Assembly: GCA_000961585.1 (NCBI GenBank)
Contig: LADN01000074.1
Location: 1-61,969, forward strand
Length of the DNA stretch: 61,969 nucleotides
From: Peptococcaceae bacterium BRH_c4a
GTDB lineage: Bacteria; Bacillota; Desulfotomaculia; Desulfotomaculales; Desulfocucumaceae
Direction of reading: 5' to 3'
Part shown: positions 8,038-18,075 of the stretch, in pieces
Layout of the letters: every line of letters starts with the position of its first letter
How positions within the stretch are numbered: position 1 is the stretch's first letter
Translations under genes and position numbers: made by a program
The notes under the pieces: generated by a model
The model's input: only the letters and a program-made list of their open reading frames with translations
What the model was told of the DNA's origin: nothing
Database searches by the model: none

Positions 8038-10107
8038 ATGTCCCCGCAAACGCCAAAAAAACAAGAAATATCCCTAAATATGATCTTTTTTCAGTCATTT
8101 TCAATTATTATTGCAGGCTGGCTTTTAACCACTTTTTTCATATTCGACCTTTGGGCTGAAAACACATACATATACCACACTATTTTAGAGTTAAGCTGCT
8201 TATTCATAGCTGTTTTCACTTTTTTTGTGGTCTGGAACACCTGCCAGATAAGCTCTCAGGTTAATCTTGTGCTTGGTTTTGGTTTTCTGATGGTGGCCGT
8301 TTTCGACCTGCTTCATATTTACTACTACCATGGATTAAGTCTATATCCTCCCGGCTACTACGATCTTTCCACCTGGTATTGGCTGGGCGGAAGGTTGACC
8401 GAGTCCATCGTCATCCTTATAACAACACAGAGTATTCCCCGCCTGAAGGTAAACAGATGGGTAGGATTGCTTATATCACTGGGCTTACCCCTGGCTATAT
8501 CCCACCTTATTCTAAGTTATCATGGGCTGTTACCTGTCTTGTTAACCCAGGAGAATGGTTTGACACCGTTTAAAATATTCATCGAGTACATAATAATCTT
8601 TATATTTATCATGTCATTATACTTATTAAGTGGTAAAATAAACAACAGCGATATACTTACCCATAGGTATATCTTTATAGCCCTGGTTATTGCCATACCC
8701 TCCGAGATTTGTTTTACCATATACCATCCTATAGGATCTTTTTATAGCAGTTTAGGGCATGTACTTAAAATAGCGCATTATTACTATATCTTTAAAGGAA
8801 TATTCCTAAGCGTTATTGCCTATCCCCATATCAAGCTGGCAAAGAGCAACAGTTATATGGCGGATTTGCTTAACGGCTTACCCATAGGAATAACCACATA
8901 TGACAGTATGAGCCGGCTAAATTTCGCCAACAAAACGGCTGAATATTTATTCGGGTGCGAACAGAAAGAAATGCTTGGTTTAAGCATTGATCAATTCGAA
9001 GATAAGTTCATCAAGCCGGTTGCAACAGTTCCTGGTGCGGCAAAACCCTTTAAAAGATTTAGCACCCCGCTTAAGGACAGAATTGCAACCATTAGAAACC
9101 ATGACGGTATTGATGTTAAGTTAAGTATGGATAAATTTAATGATTTATTAGAAAGGAGGGAAAGAATCTCTGCATATAAATCATTAACTGGCGCAAAGCC
9201 AGATGTTCCTCACGAAATCTCTATTGTGAACCCAAAGGGTACCCGGAAAGATTTGATGCTTTATGTGGATGCGATACACAATCTGGACGGGGAAATTATA
9301 GGAAAAATCTGCGTGGGATTTGATATAACGGTTTTTAAGTTAGAACAGCACAGGATCCAGCAGCAGGAAAAAATGGTTTTATTGAGCGAAATGGCAGCCG
9401 GGGTAGTGCATGAAATAAGGAATCCCCTTACCAGTATAAAAGGGTTCAGCCAGCTTATCATCTCCAAGGCAGGGGATGAACAGATAAGGGAATACGCCCG
9501 TATCATAGATTGCACCACCAACGACGTCAGCAAGGTTATCAGTGATTTTATGGCTTTTGCCAAGCCGCGCCTGCCGGTTTTGAAGGAGCTGTCGTTGAAC
9601 CAGCTGATTCAATCAATGAAATCATTACTGGAGAGTCAGTTAAATACAAAAGGAATAATCAGCTATTATCATTTTACCACCGGCGAGCAGATGGTGATGG
9701 CTGACGGAGGGCAGATTAAACAGGCCGTTCAAATTGTGGTCAATAATGCCATTGAGGCTGTGAACGGGTCGGAGAACCCCGGCTTAAGCATTTGTACGGG
9801 ATTTAGCGAGTTGACTGATGAAATGACTATTACCATCACTGATAACGGAAAAGGGATGGACTCTGAAGAATTGTTAAAGGTGGGGGCGCCATTTTTTACC
9901 ACCAAGGACTATGGAACAGGCCTGGGGATGAGCATTTGTTACCGGATAGTAAACGAACATAGCGGGAGGATTGAAATTGAAAGCCAGCCCGGAAGCGGAA
10001 CATCGGTAATAATATATCTACCCTGCAGGCTTCCCTCCCAAAGACATTTTTCGTCGGGATCAAATCTTTTTAAAGTATCGGAAAAACCGATTTCTAAAAT
10101 CAGCTGA
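8038..10107 (+). CDS. MASE3-PAS sensor histidine kinase
   Basis: A 689-aa membrane sensor kinase. Residues about 15-265 form a MASE3-like sensor of seven to eight membrane helices, with the conserved FDLLHIYYYHG and WYWLGGRL. A PAS domain follows (about 275-430). The HisKA phosphoacceptor is H458 in VVHEIRNPLTSIKGFSQ. The ATPase domain has an N box around NNAIEAV (569-575), DNGKGM (602-607) and GTGLGM (626-631). The kinase core resembles the sporulation and PAS kinases of Firmicutes that feed Spo0F-type phosphorelays; no response regulator is adjacent. A 15-codon frame starting at ATG 8030 overlaps the start and shares the same AAGGAG site. Confidence 0.92.
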   Translation: MSPQTPKKQEISLNMIFFQSFSIIIAGWLLTTFFIFDLWAENTYIYHTILELSCLFIAVFTFFVVWNTCQISSQVNLVLGFGFLMVAVFDLLHIYYYHGLSLYPPGYYDLSTWYWLGGRLTESIVILITTQSIPRLKVNRWVGLLISLGLPLAISHLILSYHGLLPVLLTQENGLTPFKIFIEYIIIFIFIMSLYLLSGKINNSDILTHRYIFIALVIAIPSEICFTIYHPIGSFYSSLGHVLKIAHYYYIFKGIFLSVIAYPHIKLAKSNSYMADLLNGLPIGITTYDSMSRLNFANKTAEYLFGCEQKEMLGLSIDQFEDKFIKPVATVPGAAKPFKRFSTPLKDRIATIRNHDGIDVKLSMDKFNDLLERRERISAYKSLTGAKPDVPHEISIVNPKGTRKDLMLYVDAIHNLDGEIIGKICVGFDITVFKLEQHRIQQQEKMVLLSEMAAGVVHEIRNPLTSIKGFSQLIISKAGDEQIREYARIIDCTTNDVSKVISDFMAFAKPRLPVLKELSLNQLIQSMKSLLESQLNTKGIISYYHFTTGEQMVMADGGQIKQAVQIVVNNAIEAVNGSENPGLSICTGFSELTDEMTITITDNGKGMDSEELLKVGAPFFTTKDYGTGLGMSICYRIVNEHSGRIEIESQPGSGTSVIIYLPCRLPSQRHFSSGSNLFKVSEKPISKIS

Positions 10108-10122
10108 GCCTCTAAAATATAA

Positions 10123-10150
10123 GGGCGGCGTAATCATAGATCCGCCGCCC
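10123..10150. terminator. Bidirectional hairpin between convergent genes
   Basis: GGGCGGCG / CGCCGCCC with a 12-nt loop separates the kinase gene from the convergent ThyA-like gene. T-tracts on both sides are weak. Confidence 0.6.
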
Positions 10151-10165
10151 GGTGTTTTCAGCAAA

Positions 10166-10891
10166 TTACTTGTTGTAAACCCTGGCCTTTGACAGTTCAA
10201 ACATATGCTCCCGGACGTTCAGACTTTTTGACATCACTATCATTTCACCGTCCTCCAGCGGAAGACCATCCACTGGATTAGGCCCTATCTGATCTACAAG
10301 CCACTCTTTCAACAGTTGCAGTCCGCCCAGATTCTCGGGGAAGCCCCCCCACAGATCCCAGACCCTGAAGTAAACCATGAAATGGAGCCTGTACACATTG
10401 GCTATCCTGTCTTTTCGTATTTTGGTGTCAATGAGCCTGAGGCAGGGCTGGGATTTTCCGTCCACCAGATCCTCGGGTCTGGCTATCTCTATGCATGATT
10501 TGACGTGACCGAAGCCCTGCTCTTTAAAACTGTTGATAAGATGCTCCACCTGTATGCAAATACGCTCCCCATAGGTATATTTCTGATTATCCTCTTTACC
10601 TGGACCTAGAATGTAAGTTTGGAAGTATTCTTCAATCCTGTCAATGGTGGTTGGAGGGGAAATACTTAGCCCCGGGGGTATTTCATCACATAAAGGCCTA
10701 AGACCGGGATGCCTTATTCTACAGCAGGCAAAATCGAATTCCCTTCTTAACTGTCCGGGATAACTGCCCCACTCCACAGGGTATTCATAAGCGTCGATTT
10801 CCCATATTTTTTTCTGAAGCTGAAACCAAGCATCGGGCAGGTTATGGGCGTCAATAAATACCGGGTTTAAATACTCGATGGATTCACTCAC
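10166..10891 (-). CDS. Thymidylate synthase (ThyA)-like protein
   Basis: A 241-aa protein of the thymidylate synthase/dCMP hydroxymethylase superfamily. The catalytic cysteine is C150 in SQPCLRLID. It is followed by the nucleotide-binding R176-x-x-D179 and GGFPENLGGLQLL, matching the family pattern of R-S-x-D and G-x-P-x-N. The N-terminal half matches ThyA poorly and the protein is shorter than the E. coli enzyme (264 aa). Canonical dTMP synthesis versus a pyrimidine hydroxymethylase-like or other role cannot be decided. No dihydrofolate reductase gene is adjacent. The start is GTG behind GGAGGA. Confidence 0.75.
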   Translation of the reverse strand: MSESIEYLNPVFIDAHNLPDAWFQLQKKIWEIDAYEYPVEWGSYPGQLRREFDFACCRIRHPGLRPLCDEIPPGLSISPPTTIDRIEEYFQTYILGPGKEDNQKYTYGERICIQVEHLINSFKEQGFGHVKSCIEIARPEDLVDGKSQPCLRLIDTKIRKDRIANVYRLHFMVYFRVWDLWGGFPENLGGLQLLKEWLVDQIGPNPVDGLPLEDGEMIVMSKSLNVREHMFELSKARVYNK

Positions 10892-11026
10892 TTTGGATTC
10901 CTCCAGAATTTTTTATCCTATATCTTCTTTAGTTTCTAATTTTTCGCCATAAGCCTTCCGTTCACCTTCCCGGGTTACCGAAAAATATGATCATGAACCT
11001 GAAAATAGAACTCAGAATTCAATCAT

Positions 11027-11058
11027 AGCTGAGAGCTGACGGCTGATTGCCGACAGCT
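11027..11058. repeat. Heptamer array downstream of the DUF503 gene
   Basis: Four imperfect 7-bp units AGCTGAG, AGCTGAC, GGCTGAT, TGCCGAC begin within a few bases of the DUF503 stop codon. The array also folds into a hairpin AGAGCTG ... CAGCTCT. Confidence 0.7.
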
Positions 11059-11062
11059 CTTT

Positions 11063-11344
11063 TCATAGTAACTCCGTCTGAATATGAAGAATCTCCACAG
11101 TTCCAGTTTTCTCAACATATTTTACCACGGCCGACAGCATCTGGTGGGCATGGGATCGATCGTTGGTTACACAGGTAATTCCCACAGTGGAGTACTGCCA
11201 TTTATCCTGCTTATCCACCTCGGCCACCGCCACATTAAAACGGGTTTTCATTCTATCCAGAAGGCTTTTTAAAATCCTTCTTTTGCACTTCAGGGACGAG
11301 GCCTCACCCATAAACAGTTCCAGAGTCAAAACACCTATAACCAC
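11063..11344 (-). CDS. DUF503 (YlxP-like) protein
   Basis: A protein of about 93 aa with the DUF503 pattern: VIGVLTLEL at the start, SLKCKRRILKSLLDRMKTRFNVAVAEVD, then WQYSTVGITCVTND. YlxP-like proteins are small, usually encoded near translation or ribosome-maturation genes, and have no firmly assigned function known to me. Two GTG starts are possible. GTG 11356 touches the GGCAGGG ribosome site; GTG 11344 is spaced correctly and gives the usual MVIGVLT start, so I prefer it. Confidence 0.85.
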   Translation of the reverse strand: MVIGVLTLELFMGEASSLKCKRRILKSLLDRMKTRFNVAVAEVDKQDKWQYSTVGITCVTNDRSHAHQMLSAVVKYVEKTGTVEILHIQTELL

Positions 11345-11447
11345 TACAACCGCCACCCTGCCAGTATTAAGAACTTACCACCATTATACCGGGGCCCGGC
11401 AAAAAAACCAACTGGAGGTTGGGTGTAATAGCCTTGGTTTGTCGCAA

Positions 11448-11477
11448 AATGCCCCGCGGAAGTTCAGCGGGGCATTT
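11448..11477 (-). terminator. Terminator after clpB
   Basis: On the minus strand the perfect stem AAATGCCCCGC / GCGGGGCATTT is followed by TTTGCG. It ends the chaperone operon. Confidence 0.8.
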
Positions 11478-11491
11478 GCATTACCTTAGGA

Positions 11492-14086
11492 TCAACCCTT
11501 TTTTATGTCAAAAAGAAGACCTTCCCCCGTGCCCCTGAGGCCTATTGTCTGCCGGGGCTCTATTTCCCCTTTCACAATCATTCGGCTTAAGGGGGTTTCC
11601 ACCTGGTTCTGGATAAATCTTTTCAGCGGCCGCGCCCCATAAGCCGGATCATATCCCCTTTCGGCAAGATAATTCAGGGCACTGTCCTCCCAGTCCAGCT
11701 TTATACCGGATCCCGATTCAATCCGCCGAGCCAGCCTTTCCAGAAGAAGGGCGGCAATCTCCCTGACCTGTGACTGGTTAAGGCCATGAAAGACCACTAT
11801 TTCATCAACACGGTTAAGGAATTCCGGCCTGAAATGCTGACGCAGTATCCCCAGGACGCCGGCTTTCATCTGTTCGAAAGCGCCTGTTTCCTGATGGGAC
11901 AGTATTTCATGACTGCCAAGATTTGAGGTCATGATAATCACTGTGTTCTGGAAATTTACCGTCCTCCCCTGGCCGTCGGTGAGCCTTCCGTCATCCAGAA
12001 GCTGCAGCAGTACATTGAATACGTCAGGATGAGCCTTTTCAATTTCATCCAGAAGAACCACCGAGTAGGGTTTACGCCTGACGGCCTCGGTGAGCTGCCC
12101 CCCTTCCTCGTAGCCGACATAACCGGGAGGAGCCCCGATTAGCCTGGAAACAGTGTGTTTTTCCATGTATTCCGACATATCCAGGCGGGTAATGTTTTTC
12201 TCATTGTCAAACAGGGTACCGGCCAGCGCCCGGGCCAGTTCGGTCTTTCCAACTCCGGTGGGCCCAAGGAATATAAAGCTCCCTATGGGACGGCCCGGGT
12301 CCTTTATTCCGGCCCTGGCCCTCAACACAGCGTCGGCCACCGCCCGAACAGCCTCATCCTGCCCGATCACTCTTTTATGAAGATCCTCATCAAGATGAAT
12401 GAGTTTTTCCTTTTCTCCCTCCATCAGTCTGGCCACAGGAATACCGGTCCACCGGCTGACCACACCGGCAATGTCCTCTTCCTCCACTTCTTCTTTAAGA
12501 ACCATGCTGTGTTTCTGTTTGTCAGCCAGAAGATCTTCTTCCGCCTTCAGCCGGCGCTCCAGCTCGTTTAACCGGCCATACTTCAATTCTGCCAGACGGT
12601 TAAGATCATAATCACGCTCGGCCTTTTCTATCTCCTGGCGTGTTTCCTCAATTTCCTTTTTTAACTGGCGAACACGGGAGATGGCCTGTTTTTCCGCCTG
12701 CCACTGGGTCTTCATGGAATCAGATTCCCTTCGCAAACCTTCCAGCTGATCTTTTATTTTTTTAAGCCGATCATGGGAAACCTGATCCTTTTCCTTGTTC
12801 AGGGCGGCCTCTTCTATTTCCAGCTGCATTATGCGCCTGGTAATCTCATCCAATTCAGAGGGCATACTGTCAATTTCAGTGCGCAGCCGGGCAGCCGCTT
12901 CATCCATCAGGTCTATTGCCTTGTCCGGCAGGAAACGGTCTGAAATATACCGGTCAGACAGTATGGAGGCAGCCACCAGAGCGCTATCCTGTATGCGAAC
13001 CCCATGGTGAACCTCATAGCGCTCCTTCAGTCCCCTTAGAATTGAAATGGTGTCCTCCACAGAAGGCTGGTTGACCACTACCGGCTGAAAACGCCTTTCC
13101 AGCGCCGCGTCCTTTTCAACGTGTTTGCGATACTCATCCAGGGTGGTGGCCCCCACGGTGCGCAGTTCACCCCTTGCCAGCATAGGCTTGAGCAGGTTGC
13201 CGGCGTCCACGGCGCCTTCGGCTGACCCAGCCCCCACCACCGTATGCAGTTCATCAATGAACAGTATTATTTTCCCCTGGGACTGCTGTACTTCCTTTAG
13301 CACCGCTTTCATTCTTTCTTCAAACTCGCCCCGGTATTTGGCCCCGGCCAGAAGAGATCCCATGTCCAGACCTATCAGTCTCTTTTCCTTCAGTCCTTCG
13401 GGGACATCCCTGGCCACTATTCTCCGGGCCAGACCTTCCACAATGGCGGTCTTGCCCACCCCCGGCTCACCGATGAGCACCGGGTTGTTTTTTGTCCGCC
13501 GGGAAAGTATTTCAATAACCCGCCTGATTTCGTTGTCACGGCCAATGACCGGGTCCAGCCGACCATCGGAAGCCAGTTCGGTCAGGTCCCGGCCGTAGCG
13601 GTCCAATGCCTCGTAAGTATCTTCAGGGTTTTCACCTGTCACCCGCTGACTCCCCCTTACCTCCCTTAAAGATGCCAGCAGGGCGTCCCTGGTTAGGCCT
13701 GACTGAACAATTACCTCCCTGGTATCACTTTCCCCTTCCTCCAAAAGGGCCATCAGCAGGTGCTCCACGCTGACATAGTCGTCTTTCATCTCCCGGGCTT
13801 CCTTTTCAGCCCTGGCCAAAACCCTGACCAACCCGGCGCCCGGATGTAAGGATTCATATCCGGTGACCACCGGTATTTTTTTCAACAGATTGTCAACCCC
13901 TGTGGCAATAACACCGGAGTTGACCCCCGCATTCTGCAGAATACGGGATATAATTCCCCCCTCCTGGGTCAAAAGAACCGATAACAGATGTTTGCCGGAA
14001 ACCTCCTGATGATGTTTGGAGGCAGCCAACTGCTGAGCTGAAGACAGGGCTTCCCTGGATTTTTGAGTGTAACGGTTAATATCCAT
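11492..14086 (-). CDS. clpB: ClpB protein disaggregase
   Basis: An 864-aa Hsp100 chaperone of usual length that extracts polypeptides from aggregates together with DnaK. The N domain (about 1-145) starts [19 protein letters not shown]. The first AAA module has Walker [10 protein letters not shown] and Walker [10 protein letters not shown]. The long coiled-coil middle domain (about 400-525, rich in K/E/R, KLKEEV-like) is present and distinguishes it from ClpA/ClpC. The second AAA module has GPTGVGKTE and [11 protein letters not shown]. The start is 10 bp from the upstream cbpM stop, consistent with the dnaK-dnaJ-cbpM-clpB operon. Confidence 0.98.
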   Translation of the reverse strand: MDINRYTQKSREALSSAQQLAASKHHQEVSGKHLLSVLLTQEGGIISRILQNAGVNSGVIATGVDNLLKKIPVVTGYESLHPGAGLVRVLARAEKEAREMKDDYVSVEHLLMALLEEGESDTREVIVQSGLTRDALLASLREVRGSQRVTGENPEDTYEALDRYGRDLTELASDGRLDPVIGRDNEIRRVIEILSRRTKNNPVLIGEPGVGKTAIVEGLARRIVARDVPEGLKEKRLIGLDMGSLLAGAKYRGEFEERMKAVLKEVQQSQGKIILFIDELHTVVGAGSAEGAVDAGNLLKPMLARGELRTVGATTLDEYRKHVEKDAALERRFQPVVVNQPSVEDTISILRGLKERYEVHHGVRIQDSALVAASILSDRYISDRFLPDKAIDLMDEAAARLRTEIDSMPSELDEITRRIMQLEIEEAALNKEKDQVSHDRLKKIKDQLEGLRRESDSMKTQWQAEKQAISRVRQLKKEIEETRQEIEKAERDYDLNRLAELKYGRLNELERRLKAEEDLLADKQKHSMVLKEEVEEEDIAGVVSRWTGIPVARLMEGEKEKLIHLDEDLHKRVIGQDEAVRAVADAVLRARAGIKDPGRPIGSFIFLGPTGVGKTELARALAGTLFDNEKNITRLDMSEYMEKHTVSRLIGAPPGYVGYEEGGQLTEAVRRKPYSVVLLDEIEKAHPDVFNVLLQLLDDGRLTDGQGRTVNFQNTVIIMTSNLGSHEILSHQETGAFEQMKAGVLGILRQHFRPEFLNRVDEIVVFHGLNQSQVREIAALLLERLARRIESGSGIKLDWEDSALNYLAERGYDPAYGARPLKRFIQNQVETPLSRMIVKGEIEPRQTIGLRGTGEGLLFDIKKG

Positions 14087-14096
14087 AGCGGGATAT

Positions 14097-14393
14097 TCAC
14101 CTCCTTTTTAACCTGTCAATTTCATCCTGCATTTTTTCAATACGTTCTAAAAGATCTATTATAATGACAGCCCCCGGAAGATTTACCCCAAGGTTCCGGC
14201 GCAAACGCAGAATTTTTTGCACCCGCCTCACCTGGTTGGCCGGCACATATCCCAACCGGCTTTCCACAATTCCTAAATCGGCCAATAGCTGTGCCATATC
14301 CGGATGAATTCCCAGGCTGACCGCATCCACCCAGTTGTCCTCCCCATCGGCTGACGGGGTGTGCCGGTATATTTGAAGATAGAATTTTTTCAA
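14097..14393 (-). CDS. cbpM: CbpM-like chaperone modulator
   Basis: A 98-aa MerR-like/CbpM-type protein. The N-terminal half carries the modulator helix region [25 protein letters not shown]. Then comes [40 protein letters not shown], the typical MerR_2/CbpM dimer helix. CbpM binds the J domain of CbpA-type co-chaperones and restrains their stimulation of DnaK. Its ATG overlaps the stop codon of the dnaJ-like gene by 4 bp (ATGA), so translational coupling fits this partner role. The symbol is given by family and context. Confidence 0.85.
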   Translation of the reverse strand: MKKFYLQIYRHTPSADGEDNWVDAVSLGIHPDMAQLLADLGIVESRLGYVPANQVRRVQKILRLRRNLGVNLPGAVIIIDLLERIEKMQDEIDRLKRR

Positions 14394-15385
14394 TGCACGG
14401 GCGCCCCCTTCCTCAATTGGGCCAACTGGAGGTATAGTTGCCTCTCTTCATCTGTCAGGTGATTGGGAATATCTATTTTGACCCGCACATACAGATCACC
14501 CCGGCCATCTTTTTCGGGAAGTCCCTTGCCCCGTAAACGGAGACGCCTGCCAGCCCCGGTGCCAGGAGGAACCTTCATGCTTACAGGCCCATCCAGGGTG
14601 GAAACAGTAACCTGGTCACCCAGTACGGCCTGGTCGGGCCATATTTCTATCTCTTCTTCCAGATCACTGCCCTGCACCCTGAACACCGGATGGGGCGCCA
14701 AATGCACCTTCAGGTACAAATCCCCCCCGGGTCCCCCGTCAAAGCCTTCTCCACCCTGGCCCTTAAGCCGGATTAGGCTTCCTTCGCGAACTCCCGGCGG
14801 TATTTTTACCGTAATTGCTTTGGTGCTGCTTTTTAAGCCGGTACCTCCGCAATTGCTGCAAAAGGTGTTCTGAACATAACCCTCTCCGCCACATTCGGGA
14901 CAAATTTCCCTGGAGGAAAGCTGAAAGTTTTTTTCACCTCCGCGGTATACCTCTTCCAGGGTGAGCTCCATCTGACTCTCCACGTCCTGTCCGCGCACCT
15001 GTCCCCTCCGGGCCGTCCGCCCCGGACGCCCAAAGGAACCCCCGCCAAAGAAAGTCTCGAAAAAATCACTGAACCCTCCGGCTCCAGCGCCGGCATTTGC
15101 ATGAAAGTGAAACCCTTCCATATCCGGGGGCGGCCTGAAATTCTCCCCATCCCTCCAGGTGGCCCCCAGACGGTCGTATTTAGACCGCTTCTCAAGATCA
15201 CTCAATACCTCGTAGGCCTCATTTATTTTTTTAAACTTTTCCTCCGCCCCGGCCTTTTCTTTTTCAGTGTGCAGGTCCGGGTGCCACTGACGGGCCAGTT
15301 TTCGGTAGGCCGCTTTTATTTCTTTTTCCGTTGCGTTGCGGCCTACGCCCAGTATTTCATAATAATCCTGAAATTTTACACTCAC
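14390..15385 (-). CDS. DnaJ/CbpA-type co-chaperone with a reduced zinc finger
   Basis: A 331-aa J-domain protein. The J domain has HPD at 35-37 in [10 protein letters not shown] glycine/phenylalanine-rich linker follows ([17 protein letters not shown]), then two CTD beta domains ending with the [14 protein letters not shown] region. Unlike canonical DnaJ with four CxxCxGxG repeats, only two are present (C162/C165 and C176/C179), enough for one zinc site. This makes it intermediate between DnaJ and CbpA (which has none). The cbpM gene overlaps its 3' end. It should recruit substrates to the DnaK encoded just upstream. Confidence 0.92.
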   Translation of the reverse strand: MSVKFQDYYEILGVGRNATEKEIKAAYRKLARQWHPDLHTEKEKAGAEEKFKKINEAYEVLSDLEKRSKYDRLGATWRDGENFRPPPDMEGFHFHANAGAGAGGFSDFFETFFGGGSFGRPGRTARRGQVRGQDVESQMELTLEEVYRGGEKNFQLSSREICPECGGEGYVQNTFCSNCGGTGLKSSTKAITVKIPPGVREGSLIRLKGQGGEGFDGGPGGDLYLKVHLAPHPVFRVQGSDLEEEIEIWPDQAVLGDQVTVSTLDGPVSMKVPPGTGAGRRLRLRGKGLPEKDGRGDLYVRVKIDIPNHLTDEERQLYLQLAQLRKGAPVH

Positions 15386-15540
15386 TTATTATCACCTGCC
15401 CTGAGGCCAGCCTCTCGTATCTGCTAAAATCCGCCGTTAAAACATTTTTTCACTTTCCACAGACCTGTGCAGGGCGCCCCATAGCACCCTGCGCCTGACC
15501 ATATGGATATACTGCGGAATACCACCTGGGATATAATTCT

Positions 15541-17484
15541 TTATCTTTCTGTAAACTCTGCGTCCACCACATCATCCCCCCGGTGTCCAGCGCCGCCGCA
15601 ATGGGCTCCGCCAGACGGTCCCGGTCCGCAATCCCTGTCACCGCCGCAGTTTCCATCGGCGCAGCCCCCTGCCGCATCCCCCGCCTGCCGGTAGGCCTCC
15701 TGGGAGAGATTATAGGCTGCCTGCTGAAGGTCACCTTGCAGGGCACGAATACGGTCTATGGGGGCGTTTTCTTTAAGAGCGGTCTTCAGGTCATTGATAA
15801 GCTGATCAATACGGGACTTCTCGTGTACCGGCGCCTTATCCCCCATGTCCTTCAACTGCCGCTCCACCTGGTATACCAGGGTGTCCGCCTGATTTCTGAC
15901 CTCCACCTCTTCCTTACGCCTCTTGTCCTCGGCCGCATTGACCTCGGCATCCCGGACCATGCGGTCAATTTCCCCCTTGTCCAGAGTGGTGGAACCGCTG
16001 ATGGTGATGGTCTGCTCCTTTCCGGTTCCTTTATCCTGGGCGCTTACCTTAAGAATTCCATTGGCGTCAATGTCAAAGGTCACCTCGACCTGGGGTACAC
16101 CCCTTGGCGCCACAGGTATTCCGTCCAGTTTAAACTGCCCCAGGGAACGGTTGTCCCGGGCCATTTCCCGTTCTCCCTGGAGAACATGGATATCCACGGC
16201 CGGCTGGTTGTCCTCTGCTGTGGAGAATATCTGGCTTCTCCGCACCGGTATCGTAGTGTTTCGATCTATTATCTTTGACATGACACCACCAAGTGTTTCC
16301 AAGCCCAGAGACAGGGGGGTCACATCCAGCAGCAGCACATCTTTCACTTCTCCGGCCAAAACTCCTCCCTGAATTGCGGCGCCTACGGCCACCACCTCAT
16401 CGGGATTAACCCCCTGGTGGGGATCTTTACCCCCGGTCAGTTTCCGGACCAAATCCTGCACCGCCGGAATACGGGTGGAACCTCCCACCATAATTACCTC
16501 GTCTATATCTTTTTCGGTCAGTTTTGCATCCGACAGCGCCTGCAATACCGGACCCCGGCACCTTTCCACCAGATTATGGGTAAGATCGTCAAATTTTGCC
16601 CTGGTAAGTTTCATTTCCAGGTGTTTGGGTCCGGAAGCATCAGCGGTGATAAAGGGAAGGCTGATCTGAGTCTCCATCGTGGCGGAAAGCTCCATCTTGG
16701 CCTTTTCAGCAGCCTCGGTCAGCCTTTGCAGTGCCTGTTTGTCCTTCCGCAGATCAATTCCATAATCTTTTTTAAATTCGTCGGCCATCCAGTCCACAAC
16801 GGCCTTGTCGAAATTGTCTCCGCCCAGGTGGGTATCTCCATTGGTGGACTTCACCTCGAATACTCCATCACCCACCTCCAGAACCGAGACATCGAAGGTA
16901 CCTCCTCCAAGGTCAAATACCAGTATGGTCTGGTTGGATTTTTTGTCCAGACCATATGCCAGTGCTGCCGCTGTAGGTTCATTGATGATGCGCAGAACAT
17001 TAAGCCCGGCAATTTTTCCGGCGTCCTTGGTGGCCTGCCGCTGGGCGTCATTAAAGTAAGCCGGCACGGTGATCACAGCATCGGTAACCTTTTCTCCCAG
17101 GTATTTAGAAGCATCGTCAGCCAGCTTTCTCAAAATCATGGCGGAAATCTCTTCCGGGGCATAGCTTTTGCCGTTAATATCAAACCTTACCGCCTCGCCG
17201 GCGCCGGACTCCAATTTGTACGGCACCAACTGGCGCTCTTCGGCAACTTCCGGATAGCGGCGCCCAATAAACCGTTTCACAGAAGACAGTGTGTTTTCCG
17301 GATTTAACACCGACTGGCGGCGGGCCATCTGCCCCACCAGCCTTTCTCCATCCTTTTTAAAAGCTACCACCGACGGAGTTGTCCGCGATCCCTCCGCATT
17401 GATAATTACCGCTGGTTTTCCGCCTTCCATCACGGCCACCACCGAGTTGGTGGTCCCAAGATCTATACCTACTGTTTTTCCCAT
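15541..17484 (-). CDS. dnaK: DnaK (Hsp70) chaperone with cysteine-rich tail
   Basis: A 647-aa Hsp70. The ATPase domain begins [14 protein letters not shown], with [20 protein letters not shown] and [14 protein letters not shown]. The linker [13 protein letters not shown] and the peptide-binding domain follow. The C-terminal tail is glycine-rich and has four cysteines (C608, C613, C619, C629) and histidines before the usual DVVDAEF ending; most DnaK tails lack cysteines. Neither grpE nor hrcA is adjacent, and I see no CIRCE inverted repeat (TTAGCACTC-N9-GAGTGCTAA) in the upstream region. Regulation therefore probably differs from the standard HrcA circuit. The gene heads the dnaK-dnaJ-cbpM-clpB operon. 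Confidence 0.97.
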   Translation of the reverse strand: MGKTVGIDLGTTNSVVAVMEGGKPAVIINAEGSRTTPSVVAFKKDGERLVGQMARRQSVLNPENTLSSVKRFIGRRYPEVAEERQLVPYKLESGAGEAVRFDINGKSYAPEEISAMILRKLADDASKYLGEKVTDAVITVPAYFNDAQRQATKDAGKIAGLNVLRIINEPTAAALAYGLDKKSNQTILVFDLGGGTFDVSVLEVGDGVFEVKSTNGDTHLGGDNFDKAVVDWMADEFKKDYGIDLRKDKQALQRLTEAAEKAKMELSATMETQISLPFITADASGPKHLEMKLTRAKFDDLTHNLVERCRGPVLQALSDAKLTEKDIDEVIMVGGSTRIPAVQDLVRKLTGGKDPHQGVNPDEVVAVGAAIQGGVLAGEVKDVLLLDVTPLSLGLETLGGVMSKIIDRNTTIPVRRSQIFSTAEDNQPAVDIHVLQGEREMARDNRSLGQFKLDGIPVAPRGVPQVEVTFDIDANGILKVSAQDKGTGKEQTITISGSTTLDKGEIDRMVRDAEVNAAEDKRRKEEVEVRNQADTLVYQVERQLKDMGDKAPVHEKSRIDQLINDLKTALKENAPIDRIRALQGDLQQAAYNLSQEAYRQAGDAAGGCADGNCGGDRDCGPGPSGGAHCGGAGHRGDDVVDAEFTER

Positions 17485-17781
17485 TATTCAAACCTCCCTC
17501 GGGATATTTTTAAATTTAAAATTCACTAATATTATAAATCGTACCATTACTTGCTATGCCCGCCAGCCATTTTTTATCCGGCGGCATACCACCTGGCGTC
17601 AAATAAATCCCTGGCAAGCATACACCCTCCTCCAATACTGATTTAACTCCCACCAAACACCGCAAAACCATGCCACCGGCACCTGATACATTCTAACCTT
17701 AACTTTGACCTTCCTTGACTTTAATTTAATACAAAGCCCTTTTCCTGTCAAGATTAATTTATCTTTTTTTATATGCGACAG

Positions 17782-17810
17782 TGCGACAGGGGACGGTTCT
17801 CGCTGTCGCA
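17782..17810 (+). repeat. REP hairpin, left copy
   Basis: TGCGACAG ... CTGTCGCA encloses GGGACGGTTC and is followed by TTTTTCTTTT. Its reverse complement matches the element at 17998-18026 at 28 of 29 positions, so the two flank the transposase remnant in inverted orientation. Confidence 0.8.
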
Positions 17811-17826
17811 TTTTTCTTTTATATGC

Positions 17827-18030
17827 GACAATAAGTATCGAGAAATAGCGGGCAGACCCAGGAAAGTCTAAAAGGGTGCAGGGATAAGAGTGTTCGCAAT
17901 AGATTGATAAGGGAATTAAAAGAAACAACTGGCATATCTGTACGTGAGCTTTCAAGACTGTTGGGAATAAGTAAGGACATTATTTTCAGAGACTCTGTGC
18001 GACAGCGGGAACCGTCCCCTGTCGCACAGA
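17827..18030 (+). pseudogene. 3' remnant of a REP-associated tyrosine transposase (RAYT)
   Basis: Between the two inverted REP hairpins one frame encodes RLIRELKETTGISVRELSRLLGISKDIIF, which resembles the C-terminal helix-turn-helix seen in Firmicute Y1 (IS200-like) REP-associated transposases. Just upstream, a different frame reads KYREIAGRPRKV, so a frameshift lies between. The catalytic HUH domain is missing. I conclude that this is an internally deleted, non-functional RAYT unit with its REP ends preserved. Confidence 0.6.
17998..18026 (-). repeat. REP hairpin, right copy
   Basis: Inverted copy of the element at 17782-17810, with the same GGGGACGGTTC core on the minus strand. It is followed at 18041-18062 by a second REP-like motif AGAGAGGTGTGTCCC, which recurs in inverse form at 54943. 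Confidence 0.8.
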
Positions 18031-18075
18031 GACAGTCGCACCAGAGAGGTGTGTCCCTTTTCCTTAGACGGCGCC

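Noticed and set aside
15450-15746. Possible extra small gene at the dnaK 3' end
   Set aside because: It overlaps dnaK on the same strand in another frame, and the dnaK frame carries full family conservation there.
17485-17700. CIRCE operator before dnaK
   Set aside because: No TTAGCACTC-N9-GAGTGCTAA or close variant was found upstream.
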